Below, in pieces: positions 32,661-41,756 of a stretch of 64,000 bases of DNA. The DNA is from Desulfoscipio gibsoniae DSM 7213. GTDB lineage: Bacteria > Bacillota > Desulfotomaculia > Desulfotomaculales > Desulfallaceae. The notes below the pieces were generated by a model that was not told the origin of the DNA, made no database searches, and was given only the letters and a program-made list of their open reading frames with translations. Position 1 is the first letter of the stretch; every line of letters starts with the position of its first letter. Made by a program: the position numbers and the translations under genes. The DNA lies in the NCBI RefSeq assembly GCF_000233715.2, contig NC_021184.1, forward strand, positions 930,001 through 994,000. Direction: 5' to 3'.

Positions 32661-34368
32661 AGTCTATAATCCTTGCCCAGTGGGGCCTGCCTTGTTCCTT
32701 TGATGAACTAGCACCCTGTTTAAAAACAACGGAAAAAGTGGTGCCCCCGGTGCCGGTATCTATTTTTATGGCCGCATTATGTCGTGCAGCAATACTGAAA
32801 CAAACTGCCAAACCAAGGCCGGTTCCTTCTTCCTTGGTAGTAAAAAAGGGAGTACCGATTTTATTCAATGCCTCCGGGGCAATGCCGCAGCCCTGGTCCT
32901 TTACGGATAAAACCACTTCTTCATCTTTATCTATAGATGTTTTTATAATCAGCCTGCCTTTGGGTTGCATGGCCTCCAGTCCGTTGCGAACCAAATTCAG
33001 CAGCAGTTGCCTGATTTCCTTTTCATCAAGCAGCAGATCAGGCACCTCCTGCAAGTCCAATATTATAATTTTATCCGAGTTTACGGCATCCGCATTCATC
33101 AGCGGGGCCATGGCCTCCACAATGGCTGTGATGTTCTGCATTTTATAATTAACGGGTCTGTCCTTGGCCAGAGAAAGATATTCCGAGATTATTGAATTGG
33201 CACGGTCCAGTTCCTGAATCATCAAATCATAGTATTCTTTATACCTCAGGCAGTCCTCCTTGGCGCTAAGTATTTGTAAAAAACCTCGCACCGTAGTCAT
33301 GGGATTCCTTATTTCATGACCTATACCGGCAGCCATTTCACCCACCAGGTTAAGCCGGTCCAGGTTGGCCATTTCCTTTTCCATTTGCTTTTCCCCGGTT
33401 ATATCCTCAGCAAATTTTAAAATATGTGTAATCCGGCCCCCGGAATCCCTCAGGGAAGAAAGGCAAACATTTTCCCAGTAATATTCCCCGTTTTCTTTTT
33501 TGCTGATTATTTCCTCTTTCCATTCCCCGCCGGTTTTAATTATCTCCGATAACTGTTCTAAATTGTTGATCCGGTCACCTAAAAATTCCACAATCTCTTT
33601 GCCGTCAACATCTTGGAGTGAGTAGCCTGTGATGTGGGTAAAACTGTTATTAACATACTGTATCCTACCGCCGGTGTCCGCTATTACCACCATCGCCGGG
33701 CTTTGCTCCACGGCGCAGGATAGAACTTTGAGTTGTTCTTCGGCTTTCTCCCTGGAGGCGATTTCTTCCTTCAGGGAGCGCAAGCTTTGATTTAAATGCT
33801 TGTGGTGGTTCGCCTCCAAGTTGGTCAGCCCGCCCACAAGCCAGCCCATTACATACAACATACCAATAAAAAGCAGATGCGCTTCTATGGCCTGGTAAAT
33901 ATTTGTATGGCCTGCTGTAAAGGTGTTATACAAAACCAGTACAAAAGTACACAGGGTGGACATAACTAACCCACCTGTTTTACCGGCCATGGAAGCAGCT
34001 ACCAGAACGGGTAGCAGCAGGATGATTTCGATGTCATCAATGCTGTTGTCTACAGCCAGCAGGGTAACCAATGTTATAACCAGGGGAAAAGATAAGTAAG
34101 TTGCCTTGGTTAATGAAATAGTATTAATATCATCTAATAAAAAGTCCTTTCTTGTTTTTAAAATAAAAACAATGCCTAACGCAATTAATCCCACTCCTAC
34201 AAAAAAGCGAAGATTAATTATGGGATATATCTGGGCCGGTATAAAAAATTTATTACTGAGAACCAGTGAAGATATCATGACCAGAAGGCAAAGCATATGC
34301 GTAGTGATCAAATATTCCTGTAGCTCTTTTTCTCTATAGGGCATATTGTCCGTTATCATGCTCTTCAC
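32641..34368 (-). CDS. Membrane PAS sensor histidine kinase
   Basis: 575 residues. Five or six membrane helices (about 22-185) with very short loops, a coiled coil, one PAS/PAC unit (about 215-330: VVIADTGGRIQYVNNSFTHI), then HisKA with His351 in GHEIRNPM and HATPase with NLVRNGLEAM, DQGCGI and GTGLGLAV. The kinase core is a close paralogue of the one at 1557-3155. It lies 91 bases after the AgrD-type peptide gene, so it is the prime candidate receptor for that peptide, although it is not of the AgrC (HPK10) class. No response regulator is nearby. Confidence 0.9.
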   Translation of the reverse strand: MKSMITDNMPYREKELQEYLITTHMLCLLVMISSLVLSNKFFIPAQIYPIINLRFFVGVGLIALGIVFILKTRKDFLLDDINTISLTKATYLSFPLVITLVTLLAVDNSIDDIEIILLLPVLVAASMAGKTGGLVMSTLCTFVLVLYNTFTAGHTNIYQAIEAHLLFIGMLYVMGWLVGGLTNLEANHHKHLNQSLRSLKEEIASREKAEEQLKVLSCAVEQSPAMVVIADTGGRIQYVNNSFTHITGYSLQDVDGKEIVEFLGDRINNLEQLSEIIKTGGEWKEEIISKKENGEYYWENVCLSSLRDSGGRITHILKFAEDITGEKQMEKEMANLDRLNLVGEMAAGIGHEIRNPMTTVRGFLQILSAKEDCLRYKEYYDLMIQELDRANSIISEYLSLAKDRPVNYKMQNITAIVEAMAPLMNADAVNSDKIIILDLQEVPDLLLDEKEIRQLLLNLVRNGLEAMQPKGRLIIKTSIDKDEEVVLSVKDQGCGIAPEALNKIGTPFFTTKEEGTGLGLAVCFSIAARHNAAIKIDTGTGGTTFSVVFKQGASSSKEQGRPHWARIIDYEKTSH

Positions 34369-34458
34369 CCTCTTTGTAACGTTTTCATAAGTCAGGGGTG
34401 GAAATCACCACCCCCAATGCAATAGCCAAACATAATAAAATTCAAGATGAAAATTTTC

Positions 34459-34590
34459 TTATTTCCTCAGTGCTTCAGGTACCTCGGGTTGATAGTGGGA
34501 CATCGCGCATGCGCCGGCCGCGGTAACACTGGCTAAAAACAATAGTACCGAGACCATAAATACAAACAATCTGGCCATAACCCTTTTCAT
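34459..34590 (-). CDS. agrD: AgrD-type cyclic lactone autoinducer precursor
   Basis: 43 residues: MKRVMARLFVFMVSVLLFLA, then SVTAAGACAMSHYQPEVPEA and LRK. The amphipathic/hydrophobic leader, a Cys (residue 28) beginning the mature peptide region, and the acidic HYQPEVPEALR recognition tail are those of the cyclic-lactone autoinducer family (clostridial AgrD). AgrB would cut after the tail region and form a thiolactone from the Cys. AAAGGGGGTG lies 5 bases before ATG 34590, and agrB ends 13 bases upstream. The gene is too short for most gene callers. Confidence 0.88.
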   Translation of the reverse strand: MKRVMARLFVFMVSVLLFLASVTAAGACAMSHYQPEVPEALRK

Positions 34591-34603
34591 CGTTACACCC
34601 CCT

Positions 34604-35230
34604 TTATTTTTTGAATGAGATAGTATCAATAATTGACATTAGTTTATGTCCCCAAACGGTGAGCGTAAAACTTGTCCACAGCAAAGTTAAACTGATGCAG
34701 GCACGGGCTATTTCGGCATACTGCCACTGGCTGTCCCTGAACCACATTGCCGCAGCAGTTACCAACACCACAAAGGTAATGGAGATATATTTCAGCTTTT
34801 TCCTCCGGAGGGGCGATGTGATGGGGGCGGCGGGAGAATCCACCGGGGCCAGAATTATCATAGCAGTTATTCCCACCACAAAGGCTACGGCTGATAGTAT
34901 GTCAACAAACCCTTGGTTCAAGCGGCTGAAATATGCACCCAGCAGGGCAAGCAGGGGAAATATGACAACGGTGACAGCGGCGCAACGCAAGGGGGAATTT
35001 GAATGTGCTCCTCCGGCGCTGTGCCTGAATAATACTGCTACAACCAGGCAAGTTGCGACTCCGGGCAGTACTCCCAGGAAAGCTCCCAGCAGAAGCGTGC
35101 AGAAAATGTTCAAAAAGTTTAAGGCCAACACCTCAATAACATATGCCAGGATGGTTTCCTGCTCTGCCGGGAGGTCGGTTTGGCGACTCAGGTAACTGGC
35201 CCAGCGCCTGCTGAAGGATAGATAGCTCAT
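34604..35230 (-). CDS. agrB: AgrB-type peptide-processing membrane protease
   Basis: 208 residues with about five or six helices. The catalytic pair is visible in FRHSAGGAHSNSPLRC (His and Cys seven residues apart, about 76-91 from this start). AgrB cleaves the AgrD precursor and joins in thiolactone formation and export. ATG 35230 overlaps the stop of the preceding gene (ATGA), giving coupling; the frame is open to 35326 but without a site. Directly followed by agrD. Confidence 0.9.
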   Translation of the reverse strand: MSYLSFSRRWASYLSRQTDLPAEQETILAYVIEVLALNFLNIFCTLLLGAFLGVLPGVATCLVVAVLFRHSAGGAHSNSPLRCAAVTVVIFPLLALLGAYFSRLNQGFVDILSAVAFVVGITAMIILAPVDSPAAPITSPLRRKKLKYISITFVVLVTAAAMWFRDSQWQYAEIARACISLTLLWTSFTLTVWGHKLMSIIDTISFKK

Positions 35231-35688
35231 ATTTTCCACATACCTTCCAGATGTTTTCTGTACTTTGCAATAACCAGGGCAATGGCAATCATGATAAATG
35301 CCTGGGGCAACCCTATTAGCAACCACGTATACTCATCGGATATCAACTGGCTGACTTCCGCCTGTAAAAGGAAAATAAACAGTTCATGTATGGTAAGCTC
35401 CAGTAGCGACAGAATGGCATAACCAGCGAACACGACAACAAAGCTTGTGGAAGGTGGTACCCTGGTGGCCTTGGCGATAAACAGCACGCACAATAAAATA
35501 AACGCCACGGTGTGCAGCCCGAAGGTGACAGGCATGTTCCGAATAATATAAATTACTATCGTCAAAATACTTGCGAAAGCCAGGATCACTCCCCAGCGCA
35601 GTTTTACTCTGGCCAGAGCCAGGCTGCAGGCAATAATGCCCGCAAGTTCGGGTATTCCCTGTAGATAAAATAATAATGTCTCAATCAT
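35227..35688 (-). CDS. Five-helix membrane protein of the agr-like operon
   Basis: 153 residues, nearly all in five hydrophobic helices with few charged loops (KATRVPPSTS, AEVSQLISDEY, KYRKHLEG). It looks like the isolated membrane part of an AgrC/GHKL-type receptor without its kinase domain, but I cannot assign a family with confidence. Its stop overlaps the agrB start, so it is the first gene of the operon. It might cooperate with the PAS kinase as peptide sensor or act as an immunity or transport protein. Confidence 0.7.
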   Translation of the reverse strand: MIETLLFYLQGIPELAGIIACSLALARVKLRWGVILAFASILTIVIYIIRNMPVTFGLHTVAFILLCVLFIAKATRVPPSTSFVVVFAGYAILSLLELTIHELFIFLLQAEVSQLISDEYTWLLIGLPQAFIMIAIALVIAKYRKHLEGMWKI

Positions 35689-35806
35689 TATTGCACCTCG
35701 TTAAGCTGTCAGCAGGAAAGTCAAAAACTGGCAATTATTGCAAAATGTTGAAATCTCATATTATTATTATTTCATCTTTCTACAGCTTGCCAAAAAATCC
35801 TATTAA

Positions 35807-36162
35807 ATGAATGCATATTTCGATCGTAAAAATGTGACACCAATCGTCATATTTCAGCAGCTTAAACCTGTTTTTAATCCCAACGATTGCTGGTCCTTAA
35901 GGCGCGGGAGGCAGTACCTAATGGAAAACGGTCAATTGTGGCTATACTGCCGTCATTTAAGCGATCCTTTACCCAGGGGCTACCTGTGTGTGCCTATGAT
36001 GGCCCATGGTGAGGCACTGGGAATACTACATTTGCAGTGGCACAGCGACTCTGTGCCGGATCACTCCAAGTAAATCTGGCCAAGCAATTGCAAGATGTTA
36101 GGTCCTTCAGCGTTGAGAATCTGGTATTACATGCTTTTGTCAACTTGCAATGGAACGTATAA
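35807..36162 (+). pseudogene. GAF-domain remnant
   Basis: The open frame 35807-36073 has the middle of a GAF domain typical of bacterial sensor proteins and cyclases (NPNDCWSLRRGRQYLMENG, PLPRGYLCVPMMAHGEALGI, LHLQ). A frameshift near 36067 moves the natural continuation (NLAKQLQDVRSFSVENLVLH) to another frame that ends at 36162. No start with ribosome site and no output domain are present. It is a relic between the agr-like and Ter regions. Confidence 0.65.
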
Positions 36163-36235
36163 AAAATTATAATTTAAGATATAGAGAAAAAATGAACAAA
36201 TATGCTTGTTAAATAGTAAAAAAGGAGGTTTTGTT

Positions 36236-36808
36236 TTGGCGGTTAATTTACAAAAGGGACAAAAGGTGGATTTAACGAAAGGTAGACCCGGACTTTCCAA
36301 GGTTATTGCCGGTCTGGGGTGGGATACCAATAAATTTGACGGTCCCGACTTTGATTTAGATGCATCGGCTTTTCTGTTGGGTGAGAACGGTAAATGCGCC
36401 AGTGCCGATGACTTTGTATTTTATAATAACTTAAAGCACGCCAGCGGTTCTGTCGAGCATTTAGGGGACAACCTTACCGGTGAGGGCGAAGGTGATGATG
36501 AGCAAATTAAAATTGATTTAAGTAAAGTGCCCGCTCATGTTCACAAAATTGCCCTTACTGTGACCATTCACATGGCCAGTGAGCGCAACCAGAATTTTGG
36601 TTTGGTATCCAACGCCTTTGTCCGCATAGTGGACGAAAACTCAGGCGCGGAACTACTGCGTTACGACCTCAGTGAGGATTATAGTATTGAGACTGCTCTG
36701 GTGTTTGCAGAGCTTTACCGGCATGGTGCAGAGTGGAAGTTTGCCGCTGTAGGCCAGGGATTTAATGACGGATTGGCTGGTCTGGTACGCTTGTATGGTT
36801 TGGAATAA
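36236..36808 (+). CDS. terD: TerD-family protein 1
   Basis: 190 residues beginning [15 protein letters not shown], the canonical TerD start. The Ca2+-binding centre is [19 protein letters not shown] (about 75-93), and the C-terminal EVYRHxGEWKF equivalent is [18 protein letters not shown]. TerD proteins bind Ca2+ and form the surface scaffold of the Ter stress system that confers tellurite, colicin or phage tolerance. TTG 36236 lies 7 bases after AAGGAGG. It is the first of three tandem terD genes. Confidence 0.93.
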   Translation: MAVNLQKGQKVDLTKGRPGLSKVIAGLGWDTNKFDGPDFDLDASAFLLGENGKCASADDFVFYNNLKHASGSVEHLGDNLTGEGEGDDEQIKIDLSKVPAHVHKIALTVTIHMASERNQNFGLVSNAFVRIVDENSGAELLRYDLSEDYSIETALVFAELYRHGAEWKFAAVGQGFNDGLAGLVRLYGLE

Positions 36809-36823
36809 GAAGGGAGCATTTAA

Positions 36824-37441
36824 GTGATTAACCTACAAAAAGGGCAGAAGATTGATCTCACTAAAACCAACCCCGGCTTAACTAAAATTATGGTGGGTTT
36901 GGGCTGGGACCCCGCCGATAATCATGGTGGTGGCGGGAAAGGCTTACTTGGCAGTTTGTTTGGCGGGGGAGCTAAGACCAGTAATATTGACTGCGACGCC
37001 TCTGTGTTCATGCTTGATGCCAAAGGTAAGTTGGCTAAGAATAAAAACCTCGTTTACTTCGGCAATAAGACAAGCCCCTGTGGTAGCGTGCGCCATTCGG
37101 GTGACAATCTCACCGGAGAGGGCGATGGCGATGATGAACAAATTATGGTGGACTTGTCCAGGGTGCCTGCTGATGTGCACCGGCTGGTGTTTGTGGTGAA
37201 TATCTACGACTGTGAAAAGCGCAAGCAACATTTTGGTATGATTCGCAATGCCTTTATTCGTGTTGTAAACACTTCAAATAATCAGGAACTATGCAAATAT
37301 AACTTGTCCGAAGGATATGAGAACAAGACAACGCTGATTACCGGAGAAGTGTACCGCCATCAAGGGGAGTGGAAGTTTGCCGCTTTGGGCGAATCTACCA
37401 CAGACCCGGGATTACAAAGCTTATCAAGGCGGTTTTTATAG
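36824..37441 (+). CDS. terD: TerD-family protein 2 with Gly-rich insertion
   Basis: 205 residues with the same core ([19 protein letters not shown]). After GLGWDPADNH it carries an extra Gly-rich loop (GGGGKGLLGSLFGGGAKTSN, about residues 36-55) absent in copies 1 and 3 but also seen in the C-terminal half of the fusion at 45242 (LLGSLFGGGGGG). GTG 36824 follows AAGGGAGC. Such loops are seen in TerD variants and may mediate assembly. Confidence 0.92.
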   Translation: MINLQKGQKIDLTKTNPGLTKIMVGLGWDPADNHGGGGKGLLGSLFGGGAKTSNIDCDASVFMLDAKGKLAKNKNLVYFGNKTSPCGSVRHSGDNLTGEGDGDDEQIMVDLSRVPADVHRLVFVVNIYDCEKRKQHFGMIRNAFIRVVNTSNNQELCKYNLSEGYENKTTLITGEVYRHQGEWKFAALGESTTDPGLQSLSRRFL

Positions 37442-37505
37442 GTATATAATGTCAGAGATAATAGACAGGGGATATGATAAAGGGTAAAACAGGAGGTTCA
37501 ATATA

Positions 37506-38084
37506 ATGATATCACTGGCCAAAGGTCAAAAAATAGATTTAACCAAAACCAACCCCGGCCTGACTAAAATTATGGTGGGTCTTGGTTGGGACACCAATAA
37601 ATATGATGGTGGCAACGAATTTGATTTAGATGCCGTGGCTTTTTTGGTTAACTCGGAAGGCAAGGCCACCGGTGACGGGGCATTTATATTCTACAACAAC
37701 AAACAGGATCCCAGCGGTTCAATTGTTCTATCGGGGGATAACCGTACCGGTGAAGGGGAAGGCGATGATGAAACGGTTAAAATAAACTTGGCCGGTGTTC
37801 CCGCCGAGGTACAAAAAATTGCCATCTGCATTAATATCCACGAGGCTGATACCCGCAACCAAAATTTTGGTCAAGTGTCCAATGCCTTTGCACGGGTAGT
37901 TAATGAAGACAATGGCGAAGAAATCCTTCGCTATGATTTGGGTGAGGATTACTCAATTGAAACTGGCCTTGTGGTGGCTGAAATATATCGCCATAACGGC
38001 GAGTGGAAATTTAGTGCCGTGGGCAGTGGTTTCCAGGGTGGCCTGGCTGCGCTGGCTGCAACCTATGGTTTGAACGCCGGCTAA
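37506..38084 (+). CDS. terD: TerD-family protein 3
   Basis: 192 residues, standard TerD length and motifs ([54 protein letters not shown]). ATG 37506 follows AGGAGG. It ends the terD triplet, and a terminator follows at 38126. Confidence 0.93.
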   Translation: MISLAKGQKIDLTKTNPGLTKIMVGLGWDTNKYDGGNEFDLDAVAFLVNSEGKATGDGAFIFYNNKQDPSGSIVLSGDNRTGEGEGDDETVKINLAGVPAEVQKIAICINIHEADTRNQNFGQVSNAFARVVNEDNGEEILRYDLGEDYSIETGLVVAEIYRHNGEWKFSAVGSGFQGGLAALAATYGLNAG

Positions 38085-38125
38085 TAAGATTAAACTTTTC
38101 AAGCATAATACCACTAACTGTATGC

Positions 38126-38155
38126 AAGGGGTGCACATTTTGGCACCCCTTTATC
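38126..38155 (+). terminator. Terminator after the terD triplet
   Basis: AAGGGGTGC (38126-38134) pairs with GCACCCCTT (38143-38151), followed by TATCC. The T-tail is short. Confidence 0.65.
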
Positions 38156-38418
38156 CTAGACCTGCTGTTTGGCCGGCTGTAGAATTACTTTTGCTGCCAA
38201 GACCTTGCCTTTAGTTGTATTGGTAATAACAACGGACTGGTTTTTGTTATTACCCGCACCGGCTATCGTTGGCGCTGATTACCTGGCTGATGCCTGTGCA
38301 CACCCTGTTGATATCTGTTGGCTTAAGCCGGTGCGTTGGTAATAGCCATGTGGGTGGAAAGGGCCCTGACGCTTTATCAAACTATACGTGATGTATACTA
38401 AGGAGGAATTTTGAAGAA
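38156..38418 (+). other. Intergenic region, possible DUF192 relic on the minus strand
   Basis: About 260 bases. The minus strand from about 38285 to 38156 reads VVITNTTKGKVLAAKVILQP before a stop, similar to the first strand of DUF192 proteins, with no start and nothing else of the domain. A GTAATAACAA/TTGTTATTAC inverted repeat lies at about 38222-38252. Ribosome site AGGAGG at 38401 serves terC. Confidence 0.3.
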
Positions 38419-39189
38419 TTGGATGCAATAACAGGATTTCTATCGGGGCTGCTGGTCAGCTATGGGCAATTCTTTTCCTGGGATGCCATAGTTGGGGTGG
38501 TCACTGACCCGGTAAGTTGGGGCATCATTTTCTGGCTTGTCATATTGGAAGGCCTGTTATCCTGTGATAACGCGCTGGTTCTGGCCGTGGTGGTAAGGCG
38601 TCTGCCCAAGCACCAGCAGAAAAAAGCGCTTCTTTACGGTATTTGGGGTGCGTACTTTTTCCGCTTTGTAGCCATTGGATTAGGTGCTTATTTAATTAAA
38701 ATACAATGGGTGCAGATACTGGGGGCGGGATATCTTTTATGGATGTCCGCCAAATACTTTATGTCCAGAAAACAAGCGGAACCCGCCGCTGATGATCATG
38801 ATGATGAGCCCAAGGTGAGGAGAGGTGGTTTTTGGGATACCTTTTGGGGTACAGTAATTACCGTTGAATTAATGGATATTTCCTTTAGTGTAGATAGTAT
38901 CCTGGCTGCCTTTGCCATGAGCGATCAAGTCTGGGTATTATTTATGGGTGGTCTGCTGGGTATCTTGATGATGCGGGGCGTAGCCACCATATTTATTAAA
39001 TGGCTGGAAAAATACCCGACCCTGGAATCCGCCGCTTATGTACTAATTGCCTTGATTGGTGGCAAACTAATGGGCCAGGCCTTTGGCTACCATGTTTCCC
39101 ACTACGTACTATTTGGAGTTATGGCGGCGGTGTTGCTGGGTACCATGGTGTTGGACCGCATGCGTGAAGGTGGCAAAAAAGAGGCATGA
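38419..39189 (+). CDS. terC: TerC-family membrane protein
   Basis: 256 residues, seven or eight helices. It has the TerC signature LEGLLSCDNALVLAVVVRRLP (about 48-67) and the paired ELMDISFSVDSILAAFA (about 153), both with intramembrane Asp residues proposed to move metal ions. TerC works with TerD in the Ter system and has been linked to Mn2+ export in other Firmicutes. A His/Asp-rich loop (DDHDDE) separates the halves. The stop overlaps the next start (ATGA). Confidence 0.92.
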   Translation: MDAITGFLSGLLVSYGQFFSWDAIVGVVTDPVSWGIIFWLVILEGLLSCDNALVLAVVVRRLPKHQQKKALLYGIWGAYFFRFVAIGLGAYLIKIQWVQILGAGYLLWMSAKYFMSRKQAEPAADDHDDEPKVRRGGFWDTFWGTVITVELMDISFSVDSILAAFAMSDQVWVLFMGGLLGILMMRGVATIFIKWLEKYPTLESAAYVLIALIGGKLMGQAFGYHVSHYVLFGVMAAVLLGTMVLDRMREGGKKEA

Positions 39190-40373
39190 GTTATTTTAGT
39201 TATCTAACTGATGAACAAAAGCAAAGGATATTTTATATCTCTCCTTACCAGGGTCCTTTGGATAACGATAAGCATACACTGGCCCATGCTTTGGGGGCCA
39301 CCTTATACATGCCCGGCACGCATTACAGGGCAATCAGCAGTATAGTTGATCATCAAATTCCCGGGCTAGTTTCCACAGTGTTATGTCTGGAGGATGCGGT
39401 GGACGACCGGGATGTGGACGATGCTGAAAAAAACCTGGTACTGCAGCTTGGTCAGCTGTCTGTCCTAAAGATAAAGGGGAGTGTACTCCCCTTTATCTTT
39501 ATCAGGGTCAGGGATCCCGAACAGTTTCAAAGGATTACCCGATCTTTTGGCACGGCGCTGGATGTTTTAACCGGGTTTGTTTTTCCTAAATTTGAAGTCG
39601 GTAGAGGTGGGGAATACTTTGCTCACCTGGCGGAAACCAACGCCCGGCTGGGAAAAAGGTTTTACGGTATGCCTATATTGGAGAGCCCCCAGGTGATTCA
39701 CCTGGAATCCAGGGTCACACACCTTTTAAATATAAAAAAATTATTGGATCGATACAAAGATATTGTTTTAAATGTACGCATGGGGGCCACAGATTTATCA
39801 GGCTTATATGGTCTGCGCAGGAGTCCCGAGCTGACCATATATGATATTGCGGTGATTCGTGATTTTATTGCCGACTTGGTGAATATTTTTGGCAGGCCCG
39901 AGGACGGTTATGTGTTATCCGGGCCGGTCTGGGAATATTTTTCCTCGGGCTCCAGGGTGTTAAAGCCGCAGCTTAGACAAACCCCCTTCCAAGAGCAGTT
40001 TGGCAGTGACGGCAGCAAACTGAGGGAGAATCTTCTGTGCAGTTATATCGACGGGCTTATCCGGGAAGTAATGCTGGATAAGGCTAACGGTTTAATAGGC
40101 AAGACCATCATTCACCCCACCCACCTGCTGCCGGTACAGGCCTTGTATGCTGTGACCCACGAAGAATATTGCGATGCCAGGGACATACTGGCCAACAGTG
40201 AAAGTGGTGGAGTTACTAAAAGTATTTATAACAACAAAATGAATGAAGCCAAACCGCATACCAACTGGGCCAAAAGAATCATGACGTTATCTAAAATATA
40301 TGGGGTGCTCAATGAAAAGTATGATTACACAAGTATCATCTACGAAGGAGAAAAGCTTCAAAGTATTGGATAG
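39186..40373 (+). CDS. HpcH/HpaI-like aldolase/lyase of the Ter biosynthetic module
   Basis: 395 residues, a CitE-like TIM-barrel variant: LCLEDAVDDRDVDDAE with acidic metal ligands, FIFIRVRDPEQF, GFVFPKFEVG, PILESPQVIHLE and IIHPTHLLPVQALYAVTHEEY. It is the C-C lyase always found in the Ter-associated biosynthetic set proposed to make a nucleoside-like metabolite. Its stop lies 62 bases inside the next gene, and its start overlaps terC, so terC-lyase-PRTase are tightly coupled. Confidence 0.88.
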   Translation: MSYFSYLTDEQKQRIFYISPYQGPLDNDKHTLAHALGATLYMPGTHYRAISSIVDHQIPGLVSTVLCLEDAVDDRDVDDAEKNLVLQLGQLSVLKIKGSVLPFIFIRVRDPEQFQRITRSFGTALDVLTGFVFPKFEVGRGGEYFAHLAETNARLGKRFYGMPILESPQVIHLESRVTHLLNIKKLLDRYKDIVLNVRMGATDLSGLYGLRRSPELTIYDIAVIRDFIADLVNIFGRPEDGYVLSGPVWEYFSSGSRVLKPQLRQTPFQEQFGSDGSKLRENLLCSYIDGLIREVMLDKANGLIGKTIIHPTHLLPVQALYAVTHEEYCDARDILANSESGGVTKSIYNNKMNEAKPHTNWAKRIMTLSKIYGVLNEKYDYTSIIYEGEKLQSIG

Positions 40374-41739
40374 CTTAACGGTGGGCATTAAGGAGGAGGA
40401 GAATTATTTTAGCCTGCCCACGGAGGTTGTTTTTTCCATGGCTGCCAGAAACAACCCCAAAAGAAGTTATTTATTTGTCAGTAAGCTGATTGGTAAGCAT
40501 ATTCCGGTGCGTCCCGGGACACCTTTTATCGCGGGATTCCTTTTAGCCTCCAGGCTGGCCCAAACCCTGGGGCTGCCGGTTGTAAACCATCAAATAAGTG
40601 CTTTTGTGGATACCCTGGTCCTTGACCGGGCCGGCCAGCTGCCGGCGGTTAATGGACCTTATCAAACTTTTCGCTCCCCTAACAATGTTAAAAAACATCA
40701 ACCCTATAAGCCCTATCAACCCTATCATTTGCCCGGCCGGGCACTGTTTATTGGTTTTGCAGAAACGGCCACCGCCCTCGGTCATGCGGTGTTCAGCTGC
40801 TTTGCGGGCCGACACCGTTACCTGCATACCACGCGGGAAAACCTGGCCGGCTCCTATGATACTTTATTCTTTACCGAGGCGCACTGCCACGCGCCGGAGC
40901 AGCGGTGCCTGATCAGTGACGCCAGCCTGGTGGAAGGCAATGATCTGCTGGTTTTAATTGACGACGAAATCACTTCAGGCAATACCTGCCTAGATATCAT
41001 AAAAACTATCCAGGGTAAGTACCCCCAGAAAAAGTATGTGGTTTTAACCATTCTGGATTGGCGTTCTAACCGGGCAATGCAAAACTACAGCCAACTTGAA
41101 AAGGAGCTGGGTGTACCGATTGAAGTGCTGGCCCTTATAAAAGGAAGCTTTTGGTCCCGGGGTACCTCCCCGGTACTGGACAGTCCCCTTGCTGTCGCAA
41201 GCTGCGCAAGCGGCCCGGCCGGGGCGGTGCGTATGCTGCACCTGCCCATGGGTGTGACAGTGCATGCTGAGGTGGCTGGCTCCGGAGGCACCAGGGCCGG
41301 CTATCTTGGTTCTACCGGACGGTTCGGCCTGGATGAACAGCAAAACAATCTTTTGCACGACCAGGCCAGGGCACTGGGTCAAAAACTGGCGCGTCAAAGG
41401 CAGGGCAAAAGAACGCTTTGCCTGGGCACCGGTGAGTTTATGTATATACCTTTTCTTGTTGCCGGGTTTATGGGAGCCGGCGTTTGGGTGCAGTCCACTA
41501 CTCGCAGCCCGGTGCATCCCCACCTAAGGGACGATTATGCAGTTAAATATGCCATCACTTTTGAGGACCCCTTCCGGCCAGGTGTGCCAAACTATGTTTA
41601 TAATATACCGCCCCGTATCTATGATGAAGTATTTGTGTTTTGGGAACGCCAGGTGCTGCCCCGGCAGGTGGCCCCGCTGGTTCAGGCACTACAACAGGCA
41701 GGTATACCCAATATTACATTTGTTATTTTCTGCAGCTAG
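40312..41739 (+). CDS. Phosphoribosyltransferase-TRSP domain protein of the Ter module
   Basis: 475 residues. N-terminal PRTase-like domain with PRPP loop VLIDDEITSGNT (about 220-231) and FIGFAETATALGHAVF; C-terminal TRSP domain from about 310 with CLGTGEFMYIPFLVAG and STTRSPVHP. In the Ter systems described by Aravind and colleagues, such enzymes are proposed to build a ribosylated metabolite with the lyase and HAD phosphatase. ATG 40312 follows GGGGTGCTCA and lies inside the lyase gene. A stretch KPYQPYHL (40700s) is an insertion of low conservation. Confidence 0.88.
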   Translation: MKSMITQVSSTKEKSFKVLDSLTVGIKEEENYFSLPTEVVFSMAARNNPKRSYLFVSKLIGKHIPVRPGTPFIAGFLLASRLAQTLGLPVVNHQISAFVDTLVLDRAGQLPAVNGPYQTFRSPNNVKKHQPYKPYQPYHLPGRALFIGFAETATALGHAVFSCFAGRHRYLHTTRENLAGSYDTLFFTEAHCHAPEQRCLISDASLVEGNDLLVLIDDEITSGNTCLDIIKTIQGKYPQKKYVVLTILDWRSNRAMQNYSQLEKELGVPIEVLALIKGSFWSRGTSPVLDSPLAVASCASGPAGAVRMLHLPMGVTVHAEVAGSGGTRAGYLGSTGRFGLDEQQNNLLHDQARALGQKLARQRQGKRTLCLGTGEFMYIPFLVAGFMGAGVWVQSTTRSPVHPHLRDDYAVKYAITFEDPFRPGVPNYVYNIPPRIYDEVFVFWERQVLPRQVAPLVQALQQAGIPNITFVIFCS

Positions 41740-41756
41740 CCGGGAGGTGTTTCACC

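Noticed and set aside
38156-38288. Minus-strand frame with VVITNTTKGKVLAAKV, like the first strand of DUF192
   Set aside because: One short motif, no start and no further domain; kept only as a note in the intergenic entry.
41044-41523. 159-codon minus-strand frame opposite the PRTase-TRSP gene
   Set aside because: Shadow frame; the plus-strand protein has recognisable PRPP and TRSP motifs.
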